A stretch of DNA of 64,000 nucleotides from Burkholderia sp. PAMC 26561 (GCF_001557535.2 NZ_CP014307.1:1488001-1552000); one strand, 5' to 3'; positions 34,986-44,791 are shown, counted from the stretch's first letter. Made by a program: numbers and translations. Notes: generated from the sequence alone by a model not told the origin.

Positions 34986-36751
34986 GCGAGAATCCGATTC
35001 TTAAATATTATGAAGCTGAGATGCGTTATCTCCGCGAAGCCAGCAAAGAGTTTGCACAAGCGCACCCAGAAGCAGCACAGCGACTCGGGCTGACGAACGT
35101 GGGCGCTCCAGACGAGAGCGTCGAGCGATTGTTCCAAGGCTTCGCCTTCTTAAGCGGGAGTTTGCGGCAAAAACTCGATGACGATATGCCGGAGATCACG
35201 GAGCCGCTCGTCGGTACGCTCTGGCCGCACATGGCGCGCACGATCCCTTCGCTGGCAATTCTGGAATGTGTGCCGCGCACGAACCGCGTGGGATCGAACC
35301 GTGTACCGGAAGGCGTCGCAGTGCGCTCGAAACCTGTTGGCCCGGCCAAGACCGCCTGCGTCTACCGTACGACGAGGGACGTTGAGGTTTTACCACTAAC
35401 ACTGACTGACGCTCACGCATCCACTCGTGCAGACGGCCGGAGTGTGATCTGCTTATCCTTCGACTTGCAGCGGTTCGATCAACATGCGATTGAGGACTCG
35501 TCGCGAATTCGTATTTATCTGCATGGTGAAAGGGCAAACGCGTCGGCGCTCTACGCCACGCTTACTCGCGATGTGACTTCAATCTCGGTCCGTATGCCGT
35601 CCATTCACGAGGGCCGCGCTCAAGCGGCAAGGGGGCTACGTTTTGAGACGTCCGGTTTCGGAACCGATACCCGTGTCTGGCCTACTGCTGATCCGCAATG
35701 CGATGCCGAACAAACCTTGCTTGAATATTTCTTGTTTCCCGAGAAGTTTCACTTTATAGATCTGTGCGGCTTCGACTCGACAACGGTTCCCCCGACCGAA
35801 ACGCACGTTGAGTTTGAAATCGTGCTCGGCCGGTCATTGCCGGTCGACACCCGCGTGGAGGCCTCCAATTTTCGTTTGCACTGCTCGCCGGTTATCAACT
35901 TGTTTGAACTGGACGCCGAACCCATTCAGACAGATGCGTTTCAGCATGACTACAGGGTGCGCACGCCGCGAGTAGCCGGCGAACATATAGAGCCTTATTC
36001 GGCAGTGTCCGTGATTGCCGTTGATCATAAATCAGCCGACAAGCACAGTTACATTCCCTTTGATGAGTTCAAGCATCGCGGCGGCATGTTGCGGCATGAA
36101 GCGCCCGAACGATATTTTCATACGAGAAATGTATTGGGAGCGTCCGGTGCGCGCGAAATGTGGCTGAGGCTGGGCGGTCTTGCCTGGGATGTTCCTGGCA
36201 GCGTTCCTGATGACCACATTACAGCGCGAATACTGGCTAACAATGGCATGTTGCCACGTACAGAATTGCGTGAAGCAATGCTCACAGAGCCGGTATCAGT
36301 CATCGCCGGTATAGACTCGGTTCGCAATCTTAGTCATCCCACCATGCCAGCTTATCCGCCTTCTACAGAGCGCTTCCAATGGAAGGTCATGTCGCACTTC
36401 GCGGCTAACAGACTGAGCTTTATGGACGCGACTTCCTTGCGAGAAATTCTCTCGCTCTATAACTGGACCGCCGACGAGCAAAACCAGCGGCGTATTGATG
36501 CAGTGCGCGACGTCCGCCTGCGTAATTTGCAGCGTCTTGGTCGCAATCGGTTGGAGCGGGGCGTTGAAATCGAAGTGACGATTTGTTCCAATGGTTTTCT
36601 AGGCATTGGCGATGTCACTTTGTTTACGGACGTTTTGCACCGGTTTGTGAGCCGGTACGCTTCCCCAAATGTATATGTGCAGTTCGTGGCGCGGGTAGAT
36701 GGCGCCGAGACGAGATATCCGCGAGCCGTCTACGAAGGATCTGTTTTTTAG
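34982..36751 (+). CDS. tssF: type VI secretion baseplate protein TssF
   Basis: A 589-residue TssF (VasA/ImpG family), a wedge component of the type VI baseplate. The N-terminal signature ILKYYEAEMRYLREASKEFA is followed by RLGL and PDESVERLFQGFAFLSGSLR and by LVGTLWPHMARTIPSLAILE, the standard family opening. It starts with GTG, overlapping the tssM stop by 4 bases. The usual partner gene tssG and the sheath, tube and ATPase genes do not follow, so this is an isolated copy in an auxiliary island. Confidence 0.92.
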   Translation: MSENPILKYYEAEMRYLREASKEFAQAHPEAAQRLGLTNVGAPDESVERLFQGFAFLSGSLRQKLDDDMPEITEPLVGTLWPHMARTIPSLAILECVPRTNRVGSNRVPEGVAVRSKPVGPAKTACVYRTTRDVEVLPLTLTDAHASTRADGRSVICLSFDLQRFDQHAIEDSSRIRIYLHGERANASALYATLTRDVTSISVRMPSIHEGRAQAARGLRFETSGFGTDTRVWPTADPQCDAEQTLLEYFLFPEKFHFIDLCGFDSTTVPPTETHVEFEIVLGRSLPVDTRVEASNFRLHCSPVINLFELDAEPIQTDAFQHDYRVRTPRVAGEHIEPYSAVSVIAVDHKSADKHSYIPFDEFKHRGGMLRHEAPERYFHTRNVLGASGAREMWLRLGGLAWDVPGSVPDDHITARILANNGMLPRTELREAMLTEPVSVIAGIDSVRNLSHPTMPAYPPSTERFQWKVMSHFAANRLSFMDATSLREILSLYNWTADEQNQRRIDAVRDVRLRNLQRLGRNRLERGVEIEVTICSNGFLGIGDVTLFTDVLHRFVSRYASPNVYVQFVARVDGAETRYPRAVYEGSVF

Positions 36752-36780
36752 AAAAGGCGGGCTTGGCAGTGAACCGGACC

Positions 36781-36817
36781 CGCTCAAAGGAGCGACCGGG
36801 GACCTCTAGTATCCCCG
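36781..36817. terminator. two tandem small hairpins between tssF and a convergent gene
   Basis: CGCTC-AAAG-GAGCG (36781-36794) and CGGGGA-N9-TCCCCG (36797-36817) lie 30-66 bases after the tssF stop, between convergent genes. There is no long T-tract, so factor-independent termination is only a possibility. Confidence 0.3.
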
Positions 36818-36821
36818 CACT

Positions 36822-37292
36822 TCACTTCGCCCCCTTCCCCGAACCCGATCTCGCGCTCGCCGGCGAGCGTGCTTTCCATCGAATGGTGGTCTCGCTGCCG
36901 ACGACCTCATCCATCGCCGATGCAATCAATTCGACGCGTTCTTCGCGCGTAAAACTCGAATACGCGACGCCATCCACCACCCCGTGTTTCTTGAGCAAAT
37001 GAATTGCGGCCGACCGGTTCGCTTTTTCCAGCTCCAGATCTTCCTGCGCCTGCATCAACGCCGCGGTCAGGCTCGCCACCGCCGCTTTCTCCTGCGAGAC
37101 ATCGAATTGCATGAGATCCATTTTGACCTGAAGCTCGGGCGCGCTCGCCGAGACCCGGGTTTTCAATTGCGCCAGTTCGCGGCGTAACGCGCTTTCCCGC
37201 TCGAGTGTGCGTTCGAGTCTTTGCGTTACAGCGGGATTCGAACGCGCGCCGCCGCGAAAAAAGGTGGAAAAGGTGTGATCCAGGATTCCCAT
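36822..37292 (-). CDS. hypothetical coiled-coil protein
   Basis: A 156-residue protein of no recognised family. Residues about 20-100 are strongly helical and charged with heptad-like spacing (TQRLERTLERESALRRELAQ, then SQEKAAVASLTAALMQAQED), suggesting a coiled coil. The C-terminal part has SSFTREERVELIASAMDEVV and a basic, Ser/Ala-rich tail. It has no signal peptide or membrane helix. The start at 37292 has a GAGG site upstream. It is convergent with tssF and separate from the ahp genes, so context gives no clue. Confidence 0.6.
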   Translation of the reverse strand: MGILDHTFSTFFRGGARSNPAVTQRLERTLERESALRRELAQLKTRVSASAPELQVKMDLMQFDVSQEKAAVASLTAALMQAQEDLELEKANRSAAIHLLKKHGVVDGVAYSSFTREERVELIASAMDEVVGSETTIRWKARSPASARSGSGKGAK

Positions 37293-37393
37293 GACGGTTG
37301 ACCTCGAGGAAGATGGTTGTCAGCTCCCGATATCAACGGCAAGCAAAAAGAAAACTTTAGCTTTTCATCAGACGATTAAAACGGATAAAACAA

Positions 37394-37432
37394 AACGCCC
37401 GATAATCGATTGCATCGCGATTATCGGGCGTT
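37394..37432 (-). terminator. strong hairpin terminator downstream of ahpF
   Basis: A perfect 15-base inverted repeat (arms 37394-37408 and 37418-37432, AACGCCCGATAATCG and its complement) with a 9-base loop. Read on the minus strand it is followed by TTTTGTTTTATCC, giving a factor-independent terminator about 55 bases after the ahpF stop. Confidence 0.8.
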
Positions 37433-37485
37433 CCTTTCGAGCGTGTTGCTAGCGGATTAAATTCCCGCCGGCAAGAAAATTAAAT

Positions 37486-39075
37486 TCAAGCGACTGCTTC
37501 TTCCGCGCCAACTTCAACTTCCTCCGATACCGAATTACGGATCAAATAATCGAATGCGCTCAGCGACGCCTTTGCGCCTTCGCCCACCGCAATCACGATC
37601 TGCTTGTACGGCACGGTGGTGACGTCGCCGGCAGCAAACACACCCGGCACCGACGTTGCGCCCTTCGCATCGACCACGATTTCACCGTGGCGCGATAGCT
37701 CGACCGTGCCCTTGAGCCATTCGGTATTCGGCACGAGGCCGATCTGCACGAACACACCTTCCAGCTCGATGTGCTTCGCTTCACCCGAACGCAGATCCTT
37801 GTACGAAAGACCGTTGACCTTCTTGCCGTCGCCGGTGACTTCCGTGGTCTGCGCTTGCGTGATGATCGTCACGTTCTTCATGCTGCGAAGCTTGCGCTGC
37901 AGGACGGCATCGGCACGCAACTCTGCGCCGAATTCGATCAGCGTCACGGCGCTGACAATACCCGCCAGGTCGATCGCCGCTTCCACGCCGGAATTACCGC
38001 CGCCGATCACCGCTACGCGCTTGCCCTTAAAAAGAGGACCGTCGCAATGCGGGCAATAGGCCACGCCGTGATTACGATATTCCTTCTCACCCGGCACGTT
38101 GATTTCGCGCCACCGGGCGCCGGTTGCCAGCACGATCGTCTTCGCTTTCAGCACTGCGCCGTTGGCGAGGCGCACTTCGTGGATCGTGCCCGGCAAGAGC
38201 GCTTCGGCACGCTGCACGTCCATGATGTCCACCTCGTAGCTCTTGACGTGCTGTTCCAGCGCCGTCGCGAACTGCGGTCCTTCCGTCTCTTTCACCGAGA
38301 CAAAATTTTCGATGGCGAGCGTATCCAGCACCTGGCCGCCGAAGCGTTCGGCCGCAACGCCCGTCGAGATGCCCTTGCGCGCCGCGTAGATTGCGGCAGC
38401 CGCGCCGGCAGGTCCGCCGCCGACGATCAGCACGTCGAACGTGCCTTTACCTTCGATTTCCTTTGCAGCCCGCGCGCCAGCGTTGCTGTCGAGCTTGGCG
38501 AGGATTTCCTTCACGCCGGTGCGGCCCTGGCCGAACACTTCGCCATTCATGTAGACGGTCGGCACGGCCATGATCTGGCGCTTCTCGACTTCGTCCTGGA
38601 ACAACGCGCCGTCGATGGTGACCTGGCGAATGCGCGGGTTGATGAGCGCCATCACATTCAGCGCCTGCACGACTTCCGGGCAGTTCTGGCATGACAACGA
38701 GATATACGTTTCAAACTGATAGTCGCCGTCGAGCGAGCGGATCTGTTCGATCACGGCGTCGTCGAGCTTGACCGGGTGGCCGCCGGTTTGCAGCAGCGCC
38801 AGCACGAGCGAGGTGAATTCATGGCCCATCGGAATGCCTGCGAAGCGGATGCCCGTAGGCTTGCCCGGTTCGCCAATGGAAAACGACGGCTTGCGCTGGT
38901 CGTCGTCACGCGTTTCGATCACCGCAATGCGGTCCGACAGCGTGGCGATTTCCTGGAGCAGGTCTTTCAATTCGACCGACTTCGGGGAGTCATCGAGGGA
39001 AGCGACGATCTCGATCGGCCGGCTGACCTTTTCCAGATACGCTTTCAACTGAGTCTTGAGGTTGGCTTCCAGCAT
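37486..39075 (-). CDS. ahpF: alkyl hydroperoxide reductase subunit F
   Basis: A 529-residue flavoprotein disulfide reductase that recycles AhpC using NADH. The N-terminal glutaredoxin-like domain has Cys129 and Cys132 (LSCQNCPE), identical in numbering to the E. coli enzyme. The FAD-binding motif [19 protein letters not shown], the redox pair in [12 protein letters not shown], the NADH-binding motif [19 protein letters not shown] and the C-terminal [17 protein letters not shown] follow. The start at 39075 gives [10 protein letters not shown], the family opening; the longer frame from 39171 has a non-conserved leader. ahpC lies 119 bases upstream on the same strand, so the two form an antioxidant operon. 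Confidence 0.96.
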   Translation of the reverse strand: MLEANLKTQLKAYLEKVSRPIEIVASLDDSPKSVELKDLLQEIATLSDRIAVIETRDDDQRKPSFSIGEPGKPTGIRFAGIPMGHEFTSLVLALLQTGGHPVKLDDAVIEQIRSLDGDYQFETYISLSCQNCPEVVQALNVMALINPRIRQVTIDGALFQDEVEKRQIMAVPTVYMNGEVFGQGRTGVKEILAKLDSNAGARAAKEIEGKGTFDVLIVGGGPAGAAAAIYAARKGISTGVAAERFGGQVLDTLAIENFVSVKETEGPQFATALEQHVKSYEVDIMDVQRAEALLPGTIHEVRLANGAVLKAKTIVLATGARWREINVPGEKEYRNHGVAYCPHCDGPLFKGKRVAVIGGGNSGVEAAIDLAGIVSAVTLIEFGAELRADAVLQRKLRSMKNVTIITQAQTTEVTGDGKKVNGLSYKDLRSGEAKHIELEGVFVQIGLVPNTEWLKGTVELSRHGEIVVDAKGATSVPGVFAAGDVTTVPYKQIVIAVGEGAKASLSAFDYLIRNSVSEEVEVGAEEAVA

Positions 39076-39194
39076 GGCGGTTTCGAGTCCGTTTAAAGAT
39101 GATTTTTGTTCGGGAGACTTGCTGACAGACATCCGGGCCGCGAACGGCCCGGACAATACAGCGCAATACAACTATTTCGCGAGCTTGAAGCCGC

Positions 39195-39758
39195 TTAGAT
39201 CTTGCCGATCAGGTCGAGCGACGGCGTCAGCGTTTCTGCGCCCGGCGTCCACTTGGCGGGGCAGACTTCACCCGGATGCGACGCAATGTATTGCGCCGCC
39301 TGGACCTTGCGCAGCAACTCGCCAGCGTCACGGCCAATGCCGTTGTCATGGATTTCGCACAGCTTGATCTCGCCTTCCGGGTTGATCACGAACGTGCCGC
39401 GCAGAGCCATGCCTTCTTCTTCGATCAGCACGTCGAAGTTGCGCGAGATCGTCAGCGTCGGATCGGCGATCATCGGGTACTCGATCTTGCCGATCGTGTC
39501 CGACGTGTCGTGCCATGCCTTGTGCGTGAAGTGGGTGTCGGTCGATACGCCGTAGATTTCCACGCCGAGCTTCTTGAATTCAGCGTAACGGTCGGCCAGA
39601 TCGCCGAGTTCCGTCGGGCAAACGAACGTGAAGTTAGCCGGGTAGAACACCAGGACGGACCACTTGCCCTTCAGGCTTTCGTCGGTAACCGGCACGAAAT
39701 CGCCATTGTGGTAGGCAGTTGCCTTGAACGGTTTGACCTGGCTGTTGATGATCGGCAT
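39195..39758 (-). CDS. ahpC: alkyl hydroperoxide reductase subunit C (peroxiredoxin)
   Basis: A 187-residue typical 2-Cys peroxiredoxin that reduces H2O2 and organic peroxides. The peroxidatic Cys47 lies in FTFVCPTEL and the resolving Cys near residue 166 in GEVCPAKW. The catalytic Pro/Thr/Cys triad and the DPTLTISRNFDVL block are intact. The start at 39758 gives MPIINSQVKPF, as in the family. A candidate OxyR site lies upstream. Together with ahpF it forms the main peroxide defence seen in this window. Confidence 0.97.
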   Translation of the reverse strand: MPIINSQVKPFKATAYHNGDFVPVTDESLKGKWSVLVFYPANFTFVCPTELGDLADRYAEFKKLGVEIYGVSTDTHFTHKAWHDTSDTIGKIEYPMIADPTLTISRNFDVLIEEEGMALRGTFVINPEGEIKLCEIHDNGIGRDAGELLRKVQAAQYIASHPGEVCPAKWTPGAETLTPSLDLIGKI

Positions 39759-39828
39759 TGCGTAAGTCCTTGTGTTGAAGTGGTTAAGGAATGGGATGAA
39801 GTATGCGGGTTTGCCCTCGATTAGCAAA

Positions 39829-39865
39829 ATCGAATGATTCAATGAGGCCGATGTTAATTGCCTAT
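39829..39865 (-). promoter_or_regulatory. candidate OxyR binding site upstream of ahpC
   Basis: Read on the minus strand, 37 bases carry four half-sites at the OxyR spacing (positions 1, 12, 23, 34): ATAG, ACAT, ATTG and CGAT against the ATAG/CTAT consensus, about 12 of 16 core bases. ahpC is a classical OxyR target, which makes the weak match worth noting. Confidence 0.35.
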
Positions 39866-39961
39866 CAGCCTCGCCGCGGCGGGCATTCTAGCGCGTCCGG
39901 CGGTTTCAGGCATAGGCGTTGCGCGCCTTATGCCATGGGTCTTTAAACGAACGGAGGGTGT

Positions 39962-40657
39962 ATGAAGATTGGCATCATTGGTGCGGGAAATATTGGTCAG
40001 GTGCTGGCGCTGCGGTGGGTCGAGCATGGTCACGAGGTGCTGATCGGCAATTCGCGCGGGCCGGATACGTTGGCCGATGTCGCGGCTGAAACCGGCGCAA
40101 GACCCGCTGAACTGGCCGATGTCGTGCACGGTGCAGACGTGATCGTAGTGACGATCCCGGAAAAGAAGGTGCTGGATCTGCCAGCAGGATTACTCGCGGA
40201 CGTACCTGACACGACGGTCTTCATCGATACGGGAAATTATTATCCGCGTGAGCGCGATGGCCGGATCGATGGAATCGAGTCAGGCATGCTCGAGAGCGAG
40301 TGGGTCGCGCAGCAGATCGGGCATCCGGTGATCAAGGCTTTCAACAATATCTACGCAGCCCATTTGCGCGATCACGGAAAGCCGGAAGGCACGCAGGGGC
40401 GCATTGCGTTGCCGGTATCGGGCGATAGCGCCGACGCCAAGGCGGTCGTCCTGCAACTGGTCAACGAACTAGGCTTCGATGCCTTCGATAACGGCGGTCT
40501 CGACAATTCCTGGCGCCAGCAGCCGGGCACGCCGGTCTACACGAAGGACTTTGATCTGGAGGGCCTGACGGCAGGCCTGCAGAAGGCGGACAAGACGCGC
40601 ACGCCGCAATGGAGCGCGACGGACAAAAGCCCGGGGAGTTTCGAGCAGCCGGCTTGA
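39962..40657 (+). CDS. NADP-dependent F420-reductase-like oxidoreductase
   Basis: A 231-residue Rossmann-fold protein of the NADPH-dependent F420 reductase-like family. The nucleotide-binding motif GIIGAGNIGQVLA is at residues 4-16, followed by IGNSRGPDTLADV, where the SR pair suggests NADP preference. DVIVVTIPEKKV, FIDTGNYYPRERDGRIDGIE and VIKAFNNIYAAHL complete the family pattern. Members in proteobacteria without F420 probably act as ferric or small-molecule reductases; the substrate is unknown. It is preceded by AACGGAGGG, a strong ribosome site. Confidence 0.82.
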   Translation: MKIGIIGAGNIGQVLALRWVEHGHEVLIGNSRGPDTLADVAAETGARPAELADVVHGADVIVVTIPEKKVLDLPAGLLADVPDTTVFIDTGNYYPRERDGRIDGIESGMLESEWVAQQIGHPVIKAFNNIYAAHLRDHGKPEGTQGRIALPVSGDSADAKAVVLQLVNELGFDAFDNGGLDNSWRQQPGTPVYTKDFDLEGLTAGLQKADKTRTPQWSATDKSPGSFEQPA

Positions 40658-40705
40658 TGACAGGCGGCGGACTTATATGTGTCCGCCGCCGCACCCTCGA
40701 AACGA

Positions 40706-42349
40706 TCAGTCCAGCGACACCCCATCAAACCGATGGCCGCCCAGCGGGCTTAGTTCATAACCTTTCACGTTCTTCGTCATCAGCTGGAACGCGTTGGCAT
40801 GTGCAAGCGGTGTGTAAGGAACCTGATCCTTGAACACGACCTGCGCCTCTTCATAAAGCTTCGTGCGAGCGTTCTGATCAGTAACCAGGCGCGCTTTGCC
40901 GAGCAGATCGTCGAATTGCTTGTTGCACCACTTCGCCATGTTGCTACCGTGGACGGCATCGCAACCGAGCGTGGTGCCAAGCCAGTTGTCCGGGTCGCCG
41001 TTGTCGCCCATCCAGCCGTACAGGATGGCATCGTGCTCGCCGGCCTGCTTCGCGCGCTTGTTGTACTCGGCCCATTCATACGAAACGATATTCGCCTTCA
41101 CGCCAATCTTCGCCCAGTCCGACTGGATCAGTTGCGCCATCAGGCGTGCGTTGGGGTTGTAGCCGCGCTGCACGGGCATGGCCCAGAGCGAAATGCTGAA
41201 GCCGTTCGGAAAACCCGCCTCTTTTAGCAGATCACGCGCCTTCGCGGGATCATATGGCGCGTCTTTCAGCGCCTTGTTATAGGACCATTGTGAGGGCGGC
41301 ATCGGGTTCGAGGCGACCGTCGCCGCGCCTTCATAGACGCTCTTCAGAATCGCTTGTTTATCGATGGACATGTCCAGCGCGCGCCTCACCAGCACGTTGT
41401 CGAGCGGCTTGTGCGTGGTGTTGTAGCCGACATAAGCCACGTTGAAGCCGACGCTCGACAGCACTGCCAGCTTCGGATTGTTGCGCGCGCTCTGGATATC
41501 GGCGGGACGTGCATACGACGTCATCTGGCATTCGCCGCTCGTAAGTTTCTGCATGCGCACGGCTGCGTCCGGCGTGATTGCGAACACCAGCTTCGAGATA
41601 TGCACGTCCTTCTTGTTCCAGAAGTCCGGATGCGCGTCATAGCGGATGGTCGCGTCCTTCTGATAATCGCGGAACACGAACGGACCGGTCCCTACCGGCT
41701 TCTGATTCAGGTCCTCGGCCTTGCCCGCCTTGAGCAACTGGTCGGCGTACTGCGCCGAGACAATGGACGCGAACTCCATCGCGATGTTGCGCACGAAGAC
41801 CACGTCGGAGGTGTGCAGCGTGAAGCGCACGGTGTAGTCATCGAGTTTTTCGACCGATGCAATGTTCTTGTCGTAACCAAGATCGCTCAGGTACGGGAAG
41901 CTGACCGGGTGGGCCTTCTGGAATGGATTCTCCGGGTCGATCATGCGCTTGAACGTGAAGACGACGTCATCGGCGTCGAAGTCGCGGGTGGGCTTGAACC
42001 AGTCCGTGGTCTGGAACTTGACGCCGTGGCGCAGATGGAACGTAAATGTCTTGGCATCGGCCGACTCGTCCCACTTTTCCGCGAGACCGGGGACGAGGTC
42101 GAGCGATCCACGCTTGAATTCGACCAGCGTGTCGTAGACGGCGTGCGCGCCGGCATCGAAGTCCGTGCTGGTGGTGTATTCCGCCGAATCGAACCCTGCC
42201 GGGCTGCCTTCCGAGCAAAACACCAGCGTTTTGCCCGCCGCGTGAGCCGCGCCGGACATGGCGCCGGACGCAGCAAGTGCGATCAGCATGGATCCCGCAG
42301 CGCGGGCCATGCAGGAAGGGACGAAGGACAGGCGACGTTGATTGGGCAT
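40706..42349 (-). CDS. ABC transporter substrate-binding protein, dipeptide/oligopeptide type (DppA-like)
   Basis: A 547-residue periplasmic binding protein of solute-binding family 5. It has a signal peptide with a long n-region (cleavage near AAHAAG, about residue 38). The mature part shows [59 protein letters not shown] and the [20 protein letters not shown] ending of DppA-type peptide receptors. No permease or ATPase genes of the transporter are adjacent, so this receptor either supplements a distant Dpp system or carries another ligand. Its start region is divergent from ribA. Confidence 0.9.
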   Translation of the reverse strand: MPNQRRLSFVPSCMARAAGSMLIALAASGAMSGAAHAAGKTLVFCSEGSPAGFDSAEYTTSTDFDAGAHAVYDTLVEFKRGSLDLVPGLAEKWDESADAKTFTFHLRHGVKFQTTDWFKPTRDFDADDVVFTFKRMIDPENPFQKAHPVSFPYLSDLGYDKNIASVEKLDDYTVRFTLHTSDVVFVRNIAMEFASIVSAQYADQLLKAGKAEDLNQKPVGTGPFVFRDYQKDATIRYDAHPDFWNKKDVHISKLVFAITPDAAVRMQKLTSGECQMTSYARPADIQSARNNPKLAVLSSVGFNVAYVGYNTTHKPLDNVLVRRALDMSIDKQAILKSVYEGAATVASNPMPPSQWSYNKALKDAPYDPAKARDLLKEAGFPNGFSISLWAMPVQRGYNPNARLMAQLIQSDWAKIGVKANIVSYEWAEYNKRAKQAGEHDAILYGWMGDNGDPDNWLGTTLGCDAVHGSNMAKWCNKQFDDLLGKARLVTDQNARTKLYEEAQVVFKDQVPYTPLAHANAFQLMTKNVKGYELSPLGGHRFDGVSLD

Positions 42350-42629
42350 GGAGATGGGTCTGGTGAGTTGTCTATGTAGTCATGTACTTTACCAACCGGG
42401 GAATTTTTATCGAAGCGAGACGTTCTTCTTTCGATATGCCCGGTTCGCGTCGAATCCGGCGGATTTCATGCGGGAAGCGGCGGTTGCACGTTGCAGGCTG
42501 CAAATATTTCCCCGGCGTTTTAACATGTCGGACCGGGCGACACCGCATATTGATACAGTTACCGGTTCAGCCGACAGGCAAAAACCTTCCGGCATGCGGC
42601 CCGCGCCCTTAAATGCTGTACAAGAGAAC

Positions 42630-43280
42630 ATGAAAAACGTTTCCGATTCAACGGCATCCACTGCCGAGGCTGTCAACGAAGAATGCGTCGAACTCGTGGC
42701 GAAGGCCACCATTCCCACGCGTTACGGCATCTTCGAATCCCACGTGTATCGCGTAAAAAGCACTGGCGCGGAACATTTGACGCTGATCATGGGCGATGTC
42801 GCCAACGGCGAATCCGTGCTTTGCCGGCTGCATTCCGAATGTGTCACTGGCGATGTATTCGGCTCCTACCGCTGCGATTGCGGCGAACAGCTCGATCTGG
42901 CAATGCGGTATATCGCAGCTGAGAATCGCGGGATTCTGCTGTATCTGCGTGGTCATGAAGGCCGGGGCATCGGCCTTGCGAACAAGATCCGTGCGTATGC
43001 GCTGCAAGAGCAGGGCTATGACACGGTCGATGCCAACCTGCATCTCGGTCTTCCCGACGACGCACGGGAATACGATTCGGCTGCGGCGATCCTGCGTGCG
43101 CTGGATGTGCGTTCAGTGCGGCTGATGAGCAATAACCCGTCAAAATTCGATACGCTGCTCAAGCATGACATTCCGGTATGCGAGCGCGTGGCGCTGGCCA
43201 TTCCGATGCGCGAGGAAAACGAGCGTTATATCAAGACCAAGCAGGTCAAGTTCGGGCATTACTTTGATGAGAATGAATGA
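42630..43280 (+). CDS. ribA: GTP cyclohydrolase II
   Basis: A 216-residue enzyme that opens GTP in the first step of riboflavin synthesis. The zinc ligands lie in [21 protein letters not shown] (three Cys), followed by [25 protein letters not shown] and the substrate-binding [14 protein letters not shown]. The start at 42630 is preceded by AAGAGA and gives a length close to that of other RibA proteins; the frame is open upstream to 42342 with an alternative ATG at 42525. It is not linked to other rib genes and is a single-domain RibA, not a RibB-RibA fusion. Confidence 0.93.
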   Translation: MKNVSDSTASTAEAVNEECVELVAKATIPTRYGIFESHVYRVKSTGAEHLTLIMGDVANGESVLCRLHSECVTGDVFGSYRCDCGEQLDLAMRYIAAENRGILLYLRGHEGRGIGLANKIRAYALQEQGYDTVDANLHLGLPDDAREYDSAAAILRALDVRSVRLMSNNPSKFDTLLKHDIPVCERVALAIPMREENERYIKTKQVKFGHYFDENE

Positions 43281-43357
43281 TTGGGGGGGGGCCTGCAGTG
43301 GGCCGGATTTATAGCGAAGCTTTGAAGGCAACATTCCACTTTCTTGCATAGCTCAGG

Positions 43358-43382
43358 CGGCCGTTCAGCGGCCGTTTTCCTT
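43358..43382 (+). terminator. hairpin terminator after ribA
   Basis: CGGCCG-TTCAG-CGGCCG (43358-43374) followed by TTTTCCTTTT, about 80 bases after the ribA stop. It fits a factor-independent terminator. Confidence 0.6.
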
Positions 43383-43417
43383 TTCTGCCTCCCCGTCCTC
43401 ATGCAAAACATTAAATA

Positions 43418-43465
43418 CAACAAATAAGTTGCGTTCTACCAGGATGGATGACAACATATATGTTG
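43418..43465. promoter_or_regulatory. pair of CAAC-N6-GTTG operator-like dyads upstream of the HicB-type gene
   Basis: Two dyads with the same half-sites and spacing occur: CAAC-AAATAA-GTTG at 43418-43431 and CAAC-ATATAT-GTTG at 43452-43465. The second is the core of a perfect 16-base palindrome (43451-43466). Their centres are 34 bases apart. HicB-type antitoxins repress their own promoters through such dyads, and these lie 64-112 bases before the start codon. Confidence 0.55.
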
Positions 43466-43529
43466 TATTTCAGCTCCAGCACATTCGCCTTCGCATGAAG
43501 GGCCGAACTCATTGGAGAATCAAACGACC

Positions 43530-43949
43530 ATGTTCTCTTATCCAGTGAAAATGGAGCGGGCCACGAATAACACCTACCTCGTGACCTTCCCGGATATCCC
43601 CGAAGCAGTATCCGTCGGAGACGACGAAGACGAAGCCTTGCTCAATGCGCTTGACGCGCTCGAGAGCGCCATCGAGATCTACTTCGATGAAAAACGCGAG
43701 GTTCCGCTACCATCGAAGGCGAACAAAGGGCAGAGCGTCGTCAAGTTGCCGGCACTCGTGGTTTCGAAGGTGTTGCTGGCTAACGAAATGATCCGCCAAG
43801 GAATCAGGAAATCGGAGCTGGCCCGTCGGCTGGATGTTCATATGCCGCAGGTCGACCGGCTACTTGATCCGCGGCACTCCTCCAAACTCGACGCAATTGA
43901 AGCAGCGTTCGCCAAACTTGGCAAACAACTGGACGTTTCCATCTCATAG
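43530..43949 (+). CDS. HicB-family antitoxin-like protein (solitary)
   Basis: A 139-residue protein with the HicB architecture: an N-terminal degraded RNase H-like domain (YLVTFPDIPEAVSVGDDEDEALLNALDALESAIEIYF) and a C-terminal helix-turn-helix (LANEMIRQGIRKSELARRLDVHMPQVDRLLD). HicB proteins neutralise HicA mRNA interferases and repress the operon. No HicA gene (about 60 codons, usually upstream) was found on either side, so this is a solitary HicB that may act as a plain regulator. The start at 43530 has GGAGAA upstream; the track-like extension to 43512 would start on TTG overlapping that site. Confidence 0.85.
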   Translation: MFSYPVKMERATNNTYLVTFPDIPEAVSVGDDEDEALLNALDALESAIEIYFDEKREVPLPSKANKGQSVVKLPALVVSKVLLANEMIRQGIRKSELARRLDVHMPQVDRLLDPRHSSKLDAIEAAFAKLGKQLDVSIS

Positions 43950-43992
43950 TTGCACTGATCGACGGAACACGGGGCATGCAAGCATCGGTAAA

Positions 43993-44715
43993 TCACGTTG
44001 CATCGTGGAAAATCACGCCCGCCGTGTGCCGATGCCCCGAGCGCAACCGGCTGACCCCGTGCCGCAGATTCACCCGGTAGACTCCGCGTGTCCCGTTCAC
44101 CGGCCTCTGGTGCACGGCAAAAATCACCGCGTCGCCTTGTGCCAGCGGCACGACTTCGGCCCGCGATTGCATGCGCGGCCGCTGCTCGGTCATCACAAAC
44201 TCGCCGCCCGTAAAGTCGCGCCCGGGAGCGGACAGCAAGATCGCCATCTGCAGCGGGAACACGTGCTCGCCGTATAGATCCTGGTGCAGGCAGTTGTAAT
44301 CACCCTCGGCGTATTGAAGGATCAATGGCGTGGGCCGGGTTTGCCCGGCGGCGTGGCATCGGCGAATAAAATCCGCGTGGACCGCCGGATAGCGCGTGTC
44401 GATACCCATGAGCGCGGTCCATCGGTTCGCGACCGGCACGAGGTGCGGATAAACCGTTTCGCGCAATGTGCCGATCATCTCGGGCAATGGATAGCCGTAA
44501 TACTTGTATTCACCGCGCCCGAATCCGTGGCGGCCCATCACCACACGGCTTCTGTACAAATCGTCTTGCGCGTAGCGCGCCGAAAGCGCGTCGCATTCGG
44601 CGGCGGTCAGGAGTTGGTCGACGCTCGCGCAGCCGTACCGGTTCAAATCGTCTTCTATCCGATGCCAGTCGGTCGCGTTGACGCGCCCAGCGATATCAGT
44701 GTTCAAACGGTCCAT
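43993..44715 (-). CDS. 2-oxoglutarate/Fe(II)-dependent dioxygenase
   Basis: A 240-residue protein with the Fe(II)/2-oxoglutarate dioxygenase facial triad: HxD in YNCLHQDLYGEH (about residue 142) and the distal His in YRVNLRHGVSRLRSG (about residue 220), followed by the Arg that binds 2-oxoglutarate. GGEFVMTEQRPRMQSR is the family block preceding the second half of the barrel. Relatives hydroxylate proteins or small molecules, and some belong to an AlkB/prolyl-hydroxylase-like group; the substrate is unknown. The start at 44715 has AAGGAGA upstream. It lies 76 bases from the resolvase-like gene on the same strand. Confidence 0.82.
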   Translation of the reverse strand: MDRLNTDIAGRVNATDWHRIEDDLNRYGCASVDQLLTAAECDALSARYAQDDLYRSRVVMGRHGFGRGEYKYYGYPLPEMIGTLRETVYPHLVPVANRWTALMGIDTRYPAVHADFIRRCHAAGQTRPTPLILQYAEGDYNCLHQDLYGEHVFPLQMAILLSAPGRDFTGGEFVMTEQRPRMQSRAEVVPLAQGDAVIFAVHQRPVNGTRGVYRVNLRHGVSRLRSGHRHTAGVIFHDAT

Positions 44716-44791
44716 CGGCGATGTCTCCTTGCAGATCAATCTACCGATATTGCTCGACTCCGCTTTCCCGCGCACGCCGGAAGTTGCGCTT

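Noticed and set aside
43281..43357. Possible hicA gene or run of nine G bases after ribA as a phase-variable tract
   Set aside because: No HicA-like sequence could be found in the short interval, and the G-run lies outside any coding region, so a switching role is unsupported.
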